Assembly: GCA_965199095.1 (NCBI GenBank)
Contig: CBDAQM010000007.1
Span: 310,001-374,000, forward strand
DNA from: LMUY01 sp965199095
GTDB lineage: Bacteria; Pseudomonadota; Alphaproteobacteria; Acetobacterales; Acetobacteraceae
Direction: 5' to 3'
Length of the DNA: 64,000 nt
Position numbers and translations under genes: made by a program. The notes below the pieces were generated by a model that saw only the letters and a list, made by a program, of their open reading frames with translations, was not told the DNA's origin and did not search any database. Every line of letters begins with the position of its first letter. The stretch's first letter is position 1. Below, piece after piece: positions 57,822-64,000 of the stretch.

Positions 57822-58203
57822 CGCTTGTGCTCTCCGACTCGGCTGCGGTCTATCCAAGCGCCTCTTGCATAGATCGGCTTTCATTCGGGGAGCAAGCAGT
57901 CCTACGACCAGCTTACGACCAGCCCAGATGCGGGAGCCCTTTCTTTGCTCCGGCTGAACAAACGAAATCGACTTCAGGGCCGCTGACCTTCGGCACCAAC
58001 GAGCTACCGGCAAGCACCGCTCTGCTGATTGCGCAGCGTCACCACGGCCGGCCAGTTCGGGGACGGTCTTCGGTGTGGCCACGCCGAATGCGACAGTCGG
58101 GCCTACACCGGCCGACCTGATGATCGCGATCTCAGCCAGTTAGGCTGACATACGGCGGCGGGTTGTGCCGGAGGCGCTGCCTGCCGAGAATGATGCGTGG
58201 AAG
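57822..58203. other. Gene-free stretch between the DUF2786 gene and decayed helicase-like sequence
   Basis: About 380 bases with no convincing gene on either strand. A minus-strand stretch at 58030-58135 (IRSAGVGPTVAFGVATPKTV) has some coding feel but no partner. I see no RNA gene or repeat here. Confidence 0.3.
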
Positions 58204-58574
58204 CAACCCCTGAGACGGCTCGCCAGGTATTGCGGTCCTGGCTGGCGACCGAGGTGCTGACGCCGCAGGTCACCCGGACGCTCGCGCTGCGCTTGATGCG
58301 TTGCGCACCGACGCGGTCCGGCTCGCCGCCATGCTTGAGCAGGGTCAGGCGGACACGGACGGTGCTGTCCCCGGTCCCGGTTTCTGGGCGCTGCCCGATG
58401 CCTAGCTTCACTGTGCGGCACCGTGGAACGGCGGCGCCTTTCGGGCCGCACGGGATCAGCTATTCATCGCTGCCGTGCGGCTCCACCGTGCATTCACCGT
58501 CGCGGCCGCCCGCACGATCAAGCCGTCGCTGAACACCATCGCCCGAGCGGCACAAGGAGGGCCCGACGTACCTT
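58204..58574 (+). pseudogene. Decayed C-terminal fragment, possibly of a large helicase-type protein
   Basis: One plus-strand frame gives AGHPDARAALDALRTDAVRL-AAMLEQGQ to GFWALPDA with a stop near 58402. A shifted frame then gives WNGGAFRAARDQLFIAAVRL-HRAFTVAAARTIKPSLNTIA and a stop at 58574. The 'L-F-x-A-A-x-x-L-H-x-A-F' block resembles part of large bacterial AAA/helicase proteins, but the match is from memory and weak. There is no start, and one frameshift. Confidence 0.35.
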
Positions 58575-58633
58575 AGCTTAAGGGTCTCAGGCAAGATAAA
58601 CGAGGATAGTTGTCGCAGCCCGACCTCCAAAAG

Positions 58634-58727
58634 CCCTCTCCCTCTGGGAGAGGGTTGGGTGAGGGCTGCAAGTCCAAGGTCCTGACCCTACGGGCCCTCA
58701 CCCCGGCCCTCTCCCAGAGGGAGAGGG
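58634..58727. repeat. Long imperfect inverted repeat (REP-like or terminator)
   Basis: The left arm at 58634-58665 and right arm at 58695-58727 are nearly perfect reverse complements over about 32 bases. Each arm itself contains a CCCTCTCCC...GGGAGAGGG hairpin, and the loop is 29 bases. The right arm ends five bases beyond the PrpF-family gene stop, so as RNA it would form a strong structure at that operon's 3' end. Such CCCTCTCC/GGGTGAGGG palindromes are a common interspersed repeat in GC-rich proteobacteria. Confidence 0.75.
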
Positions 58728-58731
58728 AGCC

Positions 58732-59886
58732 TTACCTCACGGCGCGGCCGGGCACCCAGACGCGGCCATCAAACAGGCGCCTGGCGGTGCGGTAGAACGA
58801 ACCGGCATGGGCATGCCACTCGCCGCCGTCCTGCGCCACCTCCGCCCCGACCGTCAGCACGCCCGAGGGCATGCCGAGCCGCAGCGGGCCCTCGGCCGCG
58901 CTGGGCGACAGGGCTTCGGCGACCACGGTGCCGGAAATCCGCGCGGCCACGGCGGTGCACAGCGAGATGGTGAGCGGCAACGCCCGGTGCGGCTGCCCGT
59001 TGGAAATGACGCGGGCGGTCAGGTCGACCTCCGCCGCCAGCACCGGCTCGCCGGACAAGGTGGGGCTGTCCGCCGGCGGGCTGACGATGGCGACGAAGGG
59101 CACGATGGTGATCTTGCGCGCGCTCTCGGCGTCGGGCGCGATGCCCATGCGGATGGAGGCCTGCACCCGGATCGCGTCCAGCAAGGCCAGGATTTCGGGC
59201 CGCGCCTCCAACTGGTCGGGCAGTTCCAGCCCGGTGAGCCCCACATCGCGCGCGCGCACGAACACCGCGGCGTTGGCGGCGTCCACCAACGAAACCTCGA
59301 TGGCGCCCAGGCCCGGCACCTCCAGCGTGTCAAGCACCTGGCCGCTCGGCAGTAGCTTGCCGGTGGAGGCGCCGCCGGGCTGCACGAAGTCCAGCCGGAT
59401 CGGGGCGCCGGTGCCGCCGACGCCGGGGATCGCCAGGTCGCCGTCATAGCGGGCGCGGCCCTCCTCCAGCGGGAAGGTGCCGTGGATGATCTTCTTCGTG
59501 TTGGTGTTGAAGATGCGCACCGTGGCGCTGTCGCCGTTCGGGCGCACCAGGCCCTCATCGACCGAGAACGGGCCGACCGCCGAGCTCATGTTGCCGCAAT
59601 TGCCCTTGTAGTCGACCCGGGCCTCTTTGATCATGACCTGCGCGAAGGTGTAATCGACATCCGCGTCCTCCCGCTCCGACGGCGCGATGATGCAGACCTT
59701 CGACAGCGAGGACACGCCGCCCCCCATCCCATCCAGTTGGCGGCCGTTCGGGTCGGGCGTGCCCATCGCCCCGGTGAACAGCGGCGCCCAGTCGTCCCGC
59801 GCGGCGGGCAGGTCACGCGCGTGCAGCATCAGCGCCTTGCTGGTGCCGCCGCGCATGAAGACGGCGGGAATGGCGTGCTGGATCAT
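58732..59886 (-). CDS. prpF: PrpF-family isomerase (methylaconitate/4-oxalomesaconate type)
   Basis: A 384-residue cofactor-free isomerase with the diaminopimelate-epimerase-like fold that moves a double bond in tricarboxylates. It starts MIQHAIPAVFMRGGTSKALM, where the G-G-T-S-K loop is the family hallmark, and shows GMGGGVSSLSKV with KVCIIAPS and then YKGNCGNMSSAVGPFSVDEG with the active-site Cys. Its ATG overlaps the stop of the GntR gene (ATGA). PrpF normally works with AcnD in the 2-methylcitrate cycle; an AcnD-type gene lies divergently, but prpB and prpC are absent here. The related 4-oxalomesaconate tautomerase activity (gallate pathway) is the alternative. Confidence 0.88.
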   Translation of the reverse strand: MIQHAIPAVFMRGGTSKALMLHARDLPAARDDWAPLFTGAMGTPDPNGRQLDGMGGGVSSLSKVCIIAPSEREDADVDYTFAQVMIKEARVDYKGNCGNMSSAVGPFSVDEGLVRPNGDSATVRIFNTNTKKIIHGTFPLEEGRARYDGDLAIPGVGGTGAPIRLDFVQPGGASTGKLLPSGQVLDTLEVPGLGAIEVSLVDAANAAVFVRARDVGLTGLELPDQLEARPEILALLDAIRVQASIRMGIAPDAESARKITIVPFVAIVSPPADSPTLSGEPVLAAEVDLTARVISNGQPHRALPLTISLCTAVAARISGTVVAEALSPSAAEGPLRLGMPSGVLTVGAEVAQDGGEWHAHAGSFYRTARRLFDGRVWVPGRAVR

Positions 59887-60773
59887 GGACGGATCTCCGA
59901 GGGTTCGAGTTGCGCCACCTTGGCGCGGCCGGCGGCTTCCAGATGTTCGGTGAGCAGGCGCGCCGCCTCGCCGCGCTCCCCGCGTTCGAGCAGGCCAAGG
60001 ATGGCGAGGTGCTCCTCGCATTGACGGCCGACACGCTCCCGGTTGTCGGACAGGCCGTATTCCAGCAGGCGGCGGAGCTGGTTCTGCCGGGCGATCACCT
60101 GGGCCACGAAGCGGTTGCCCGACAAGGTGGCGAGCGCCTCGTGGAATGTCGAATTGGCCTGGAACAGCTCCACCCGGCCGGCGGTGCGGTAGGCCCCGTC
60201 GGCCAGCGCACTCTGCTGGCGACGCAGGCGGCGCAGCGCGGCGGAATCGATGCGGAACTGCGGCATCAGCATCGCCGCCGGCTCCAACGCCGCGCGCAGG
60301 GCGTAGCTTTCGGCGCAGGCTGCCGCGCCGTCGATCATCGGCAGGAATGACCAGCCCTTGCTGGCCCGCTTCTCAATCCAACCCTCCTGCGCCGCGCGGC
60401 CCAGCACCCGGCGGACACGCTCGCGCGTCAGCCCATAGCGGCGCATCGCCGCCTGTTCGGTCAAGATCGCCGGCAGGTGCCCGGCGAGGCGGTCGCGCGC
60501 CAAAGCCAGGTAGCCTTGCTCCTCGCCCGCTTCCTCCCCGTCCCGCACGTCCAGTGCGGCGGCGTCCAACGCCAGGAACAGGCCACGGCGCGGCGGCCGG
60601 GGCACGACGATCCCCCGCTCCGCCAGATGCGCCAACGCGCCGCGGATCGGCGAGCGGGAGGTGCCGAGCACCTCCTCCAGCGATTGCTCCGTCAAATGGT
60701 GGCCGGCGAGCAGGCGCTCGGCCCGGATATGGTCCAGCAGGCGGTTCGCCAGGAGGACGTGCAACGAACTCAC
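59883..60773 (-). CDS. GntR-family regulator with two winged-helix domains and an FCD domain
   Basis: A 296-residue transcription factor. GTG 60773 follows GGAGGC and gives VSSLHVLLANRLLDHIRAER. The first winged helix (about 5-70) includes LTEQSLEEVLGTSRSPIRGA. A second winged-helix-like segment (about 88-148) contains MRRYGLTRERVRRVLGRAAQ-EGWIEKRASKGW. The FCD ligand-binding domain (about 155-285) follows (HEALATLSGNRFVAQVIARQ, CEEHLAILGLLERGERGEAA). Most FadR-type GntR proteins have only one DNA-binding domain. It probably controls prpF and the divergent hydratase gene from the 94-base spacer between them. Confidence 0.86.
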   Translation of the reverse strand: MSSLHVLLANRLLDHIRAERLLAGHHLTEQSLEEVLGTSRSPIRGALAHLAERGIVVPRPPRRGLFLALDAAALDVRDGEEAGEEQGYLALARDRLAGHLPAILTEQAAMRRYGLTRERVRRVLGRAAQEGWIEKRASKGWSFLPMIDGAAACAESYALRAALEPAAMLMPQFRIDSAALRRLRRQQSALADGAYRTAGRVELFQANSTFHEALATLSGNRFVAQVIARQNQLRRLLEYGLSDNRERVGRQCEEHLAILGLLERGERGEAARLLTEHLEAAGRAKVAQLEPSEIRP

Positions 60774-60867
60774 TTCATGCCTCCTGCGTCGCGCGGCCCT
60801 TGTATTATGGTTGACCTTGATACAAAATTGCTGCGCTCGCAAGGGTGCACGTTCATTGGAGACCGCC

Positions 60868-63633
60868 ATGGCCGAAATCCCCGTCTCTCGCCTTCAGGTC
60901 GGCGGCCGCACGCTCCGCTACGTGCCGATCAGCGACGTGCCGGGCGTGGACGCGCTGCCGTTCTCGCTGCGAATCCTGCTGGAAAACCTGCTGCGGCAGG
61001 CGGCGGTTGACGGCGCCGACACGGGGGCGGAGGTCGCGGCCCTGCTGGCCCGGCAGGTCGGCGCCGGCGTCACGTTCTATCCCGCCCGGGTGTTCGGGCA
61101 GGATATCCTCGGCCTGGTCATGCTGCTGGACATGGCGGCGATGCGCGACGCGGTTGAGCGTGCGGGCGGCGACCCGTCCACCGTCAGCCCCAAGGTCGCC
61201 GTCGACGTCATCATCGACCACTCGCTGCAGGTCGATAGCTGGGCCAACAAAGACGCGGCGCGCATCAACCTGGCCCGCGAATATGAGCGCAACGGCGAGC
61301 GCTTCGCCTTCCTGCGCTGGTGCGCCAGCAGCTTCGACGGCGTGCGGGTGGTGCCGCCCGGCAAGGGCATCATGCACCAGCTCCACCTCGAGAACATCGG
61401 CCGCGTGGTCTGGACCAAGGACGACCTCGCCTACCCCGATAGCTGCGTCGGCACCGACAGCCACACCCCGATGATCAACGGCCTGGGCGTGCTCGGCTGG
61501 GGCGTCGGCGGGATCGAGGCGGAGGCGGTGATGGTCGGCAAACCCGTTGCCATCGCCCTGCCGGAGGTATTGGGCATCGAGGTCACGGGCGCGCTGCCAG
61601 ACGGCGTGCTGCCGACCGACCTGGTGCTGACCATCACCAAGACGCTACGCGACATGGGCGTGGTGGGCAAGTTCGTGGAGTTCTTCGGCCCGGGCCTGGA
61701 CATGCTCTCGCTCGGCGACCGCGGCATGATCGCCAACATGGCGCCCGAATACGGCGCCACCGCAATCTTCTTCCCCGTGGACCAGGTGACCCTCGACTAC
61801 CTGCGCACCACCGGCCGCCCGGAGGAGGAGATCGCGCTGGTGGAAGCCTACACCCGCGCACAAAAGCTCTGGCGGGACGAGCATACGCCGCCGCCGACAT
61901 TCGACACGGTGATCACGCTGGACCTGACCGCGATCCGCCCCTGCATCGCCGGGCCGCGCAACCCGGAGGACCGGCTGGATTTGGGCGTGGCGAACACCGC
62001 GTTCGCCGAGCACCACACGCAGATCGCCGGCCATCCGATCGACCCGGCGCGACGCGTGCCCGTTGCCGGAACCGACTACGCGCTGTTCGACGGCGCCGTG
62101 GTGATCGCCGCCATCACCTCCTGCACCAACACCGCCAACGCCGCCAACATGATGGCGGCCGGGCTGGTGGCGCAGAAGGCCGTGGCGCGCGGCCTGAAGA
62201 CCAAGCCGTGGGTCAAGACCTCCCTCGTGCCCGGCAGCCAGGTGACCGCCGCGGTGCTGGAGCGCGCCGGGCTGCAACCGGCGCTCGACGCGCTCGGCTT
62301 CCAGGTCGCGGGCTTCGGCTGCACCACGTGCAACGGCGGCTCCGGCCCGCTGCCGGACGCGATCGTGGACGCGATCGAGCGGGAGAGGCTGGTGACGGCG
62401 GCGGTGCTGTCCGGCAACCGGAACTTCGAGGGGCGCATCCATCCCAACGTGCGCGCCGCCTACCTGGCCTCGCCCGCGCTGGTGGTCGCCTACGCGCTGG
62501 CCGGGTCGATGACGATGGACATCACGACGGAACCGCTCGGGACGGATGCCGCCGGGCAGCCCGTGTTCCTGCGCGACATCTGGCCGACCGCGGCGGAAAT
62601 CCTCAGCGCCACCCAGGGCGCCTACACCCGCGCCTTGTTCCAGGAGCGGTACGCCGATCTGTACGACGGCGGCGAACCGTGGGACGCGCTGGCCGGCGAG
62701 AGCAGCGAGCGGTTCGATTGGGACGACGCCAGCACCTATATCCGCCGACCGCCCTATTTCGATGAGCTGACGCGCGAGGTGCCGCCGGTGCAGGACATCA
62801 CCGGCATGCGCCCGCTGGTGATCCTGGGTGACTCCGTCACCACGGACCACATCTCCCCCAGCGGCGCCATCAGCCTCGGCACGCCGGCGGCGGATTTCCT
62901 GCTGGGCAAGGGCGTGCAGCGGGCCGACTTCAACAACTACACCACGCGCCGGGCCAACCACGAGGTCGCGGTGCGCGCCACCTTCGCCAACATCCGGCTG
63001 CGCAACCGGATGGTGCCCGGCGTGGAAGGCGGCATGACCCGGCTGATGCCCGACGGCGGCGTGATGCGCGTGTTCGAGGCCGCGGAAAAGTACCTGAACC
63101 GGGGCGTGCCGTTGGTGGTGGTGGCGGGCCGCAACTATGGCTGCGGCTCCTCCCGCGACTGGGCGGCGAAGGGTGTCGCCCTGCTTGGCGTCAAAGCGGT
63201 GATCGCCGAGAGCTTCGAGCGCATCCACCGCACCAACCTCGTCGGCATGGGCGTCCTGCCGCTGCAACTGCCGCCCGGCACGACAGCGGACACGTTGCGG
63301 CTGGACGGGTCGGAGGTGTTCGACGTGACCGGGATGGCTGCGCAATTGGGCGTGCGGTCAACGGTGACGTGCACCATCCGACGCGCGGATGGGACGGCGG
63401 AGACGGTCCAGCTCACGGTCCGGCTCGACACGCAGGAGGACGTGGAATACTGGCGCCATGGCGGCATCCTGCCGCGGGTTTGGCGCAGCTACGTCACCGG
63501 GCAGCCGATGCGTGAGGCCCCTAGCGGCACCGCTGCGGCGGTCCATACCAATGGCGGCCCGATGCGCGAGTTGCCCGACGCGATGCCGGCGAGCGACATG
63601 CCGAGCGAGACGCAGGGCGCCAGCATCGGCTGA
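60868..63633 (+). CDS. acnD: AcnD/AcnA-type Fe-S (de)hydratase (2-methylcitrate dehydratase or aconitase)
   Basis: A 921-residue [4Fe-4S] aconitase-superfamily enzyme. ATG 60868 follows TTGGAGACC; the longer open frame lies inside the divergent regulator gene. Cluster ligands are C419 (SCTNTANAAN), C485 and C488 (GCTTCNGGSGPL). Other landmarks are DSCVGTDSHTPMINGLGVLG-WGVGG, the C-terminal swivel domain GDSVTTDHISPSGAI and NYGCGSSRDWAAKG. The 'C-N-G-G-S' in place of the aconitase 'C-I-G-N-S' is notable. Pairing with a PrpF-family gene favours the AcnD role (2-methylcitrate to methylaconitate), but AcnA cannot be excluded. It has a longer, Pro/Ser-rich C-terminal tail than usual. Confidence 0.9.
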   Translation: MAEIPVSRLQVGGRTLRYVPISDVPGVDALPFSLRILLENLLRQAAVDGADTGAEVAALLARQVGAGVTFYPARVFGQDILGLVMLLDMAAMRDAVERAGGDPSTVSPKVAVDVIIDHSLQVDSWANKDAARINLAREYERNGERFAFLRWCASSFDGVRVVPPGKGIMHQLHLENIGRVVWTKDDLAYPDSCVGTDSHTPMINGLGVLGWGVGGIEAEAVMVGKPVAIALPEVLGIEVTGALPDGVLPTDLVLTITKTLRDMGVVGKFVEFFGPGLDMLSLGDRGMIANMAPEYGATAIFFPVDQVTLDYLRTTGRPEEEIALVEAYTRAQKLWRDEHTPPPTFDTVITLDLTAIRPCIAGPRNPEDRLDLGVANTAFAEHHTQIAGHPIDPARRVPVAGTDYALFDGAVVIAAITSCTNTANAANMMAAGLVAQKAVARGLKTKPWVKTSLVPGSQVTAAVLERAGLQPALDALGFQVAGFGCTTCNGGSGPLPDAIVDAIERERLVTAAVLSGNRNFEGRIHPNVRAAYLASPALVVAYALAGSMTMDITTEPLGTDAAGQPVFLRDIWPTAAEILSATQGAYTRALFQERYADLYDGGEPWDALAGESSERFDWDDASTYIRRPPYFDELTREVPPVQDITGMRPLVILGDSVTTDHISPSGAISLGTPAADFLLGKGVQRADFNNYTTRRANHEVAVRATFANIRLRNRMVPGVEGGMTRLMPDGGVMRVFEAAEKYLNRGVPLVVVAGRNYGCGSSRDWAAKGVALLGVKAVIAESFERIHRTNLVGMGVLPLQLPPGTTADTLRLDGSEVFDVTGMAAQLGVRSTVTCTIRRADGTAETVQLTVRLDTQEDVEYWRHGGILPRVWRSYVTGQPMREAPSGTAAAVHTNGGPMRELPDAMPASDMPSETQGASIG

Positions 63634-63641
63634 GGCCCTGC

Positions 63642-64000
63642 CTACGGCTCCACGCGCAGGTGGTGCAGCGTGAAGCGGTGACCGGTCGCGAGGATGGCGC
63701 CAACCCGGCAGCGATGGCAGGTCGCTGGGTCGGCCTCGTAGCACAACAGGCAACTGGGCGCCTCGGCCGCCAGATCAGCGGCACGCGCCAAATCCAGCGC
63801 CGCCTCCGCCGTGGTCAGCCGCTCGTCCACGATCTGCCAGAACAGCGGCCATTGCTTACGACGGTTCGCCTCCCGCCCCGCTGGCGGCGTGCCGAGCGCG
63901 CGCAGGTGGGTATACGCGATGCCCGCCTCCATCAGCCCAGCCGCCAATTGCCGTTTGGAAAAGCCGGGACGGCGGGACAAAGGCAGGTCGCGCACGTCGA
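63642..64000 (-). CDS. DUF488 domain-containing protein, 5' end outside the window
   Basis: The frame is open to the window edge (VDVRDLPLSRRPGFSKRQLA), which is the start of the DUF488 core, followed by AGIAYTHLRALGTPPAGREA and a C-terminal CLLCYEADPATCHRCRVGAI with the cysteine/histidine pattern seen in this family. Its biochemical role is unknown. It lies convergent to the hydratase gene with only eight bases between stops. At most a short N-terminal stretch is missing. Confidence 0.85.
   Translation of the reverse strand, partial: DVRDLPLSRRPGFSKRQLAAGLMEAGIAYTHLRALGTPPAGREANRRKQWPLFWQIVDERLTTAEAALDLARAADLAAEAPSCLLCYEADPATCHRCRVGAILATGHRFTLHHLRVEP

Noticed and set aside
1..64000. CRISPR arrays, tRNA or rRNA genes, riboswitches
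   Set aside because: I looked for regularly spaced direct repeats, the GTTCGAATC-type T-arm with CCA, and known rRNA core sequences on both strands and saw none. Absence is by eye only.

Overview
The window is very GC-rich and densely coded, with no rRNA, tRNA or CRISPR array that I could recognise. Its gene content (hydantoinase HyuA/HyuB, several ABC uptake systems, CoxSML-type molybdenum hydroxylase, bifunctional MaoC/phosphate acetyltransferase, IS66 and ISAs1 elements, DotB-type conjugation relics) suggests an alphaproteobacterium, perhaps of the Rhodospirillales/Acetobacteraceae. That placement is an inference from gene types and base composition, not from a marker gene.

Region 1 (1-8.5 kb) is a fermentation and stress block: the 3' end of dnaK, a zinc alcohol dehydrogenase, a succinate-semialdehyde-type dehydrogenase, a P3A-type proton-pumping ATPase, a short-chain dehydrogenase and a MaoC-phosphate acetyltransferase fusion. 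Region 2 (8.5-14.2 kb) is insertion-sequence territory. It holds an ISAs1-family element whose transposase is split at a canonical -1 slippery heptamer, an intact IS66-family element with a duplicated terminal repeat, a decayed sister IS66 transposase, and small or broken host genes between them.

Region 3 (14.2-38.3 kb) is almost entirely catabolic and on the minus strand. A dipeptide-type ABC transporter leads into hyuA-hyuB (uptake and ATP-dependent opening of hydantoin/oxoproline-like rings). Next come remnants of a formamidase and, on the other strand, a LeuC-type dehydratase. Then a ten-gene run encodes a nitroreductase, a polar amino-acid ABC transporter, a RidA protein and an SsuABC/NMT1-type transporter. 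A divergent amidohydrolase and a three-gene molybdenum hydroxylase (2Fe-2S subunit fused to a CoxG-like domain, FAD subunit, Mo subunit) follow. Together these look like uptake and breakdown of N-heterocyclic or amide compounds.

Region 4 (38.7-53.2 kb) is the standout: a six-gene plus-strand operon of a MoxR AAA ATPase, a DUF5682 protein, two tandem giant WGR-DUF4132 proteins, a VWA/MIDAS protein and a double-SWIM zinc-finger protein. This is the gene set of the poorly understood E. coli yehI/yehL/yehM/yehP/yehQ locus, here with the WGR-DUF4132 gene duplicated and the WGR segment almost identical between the copies.

Region 5 (53.3-58.7 kb) is a scrapyard of mobile DNA: a Tn3-transposase fragment, a truncated DotB-type ATPase, antitoxin fragments, a low-GC orphan gene, a DUF2786 protein and a long inverted repeat. 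Region 6 (58.7-64 kb) is a PrpF-family isomerase with a double-winged-helix GntR regulator, divergent from an AcnD/AcnA-type Fe-S hydratase, followed by the start of a DUF488 gene that runs off the window.
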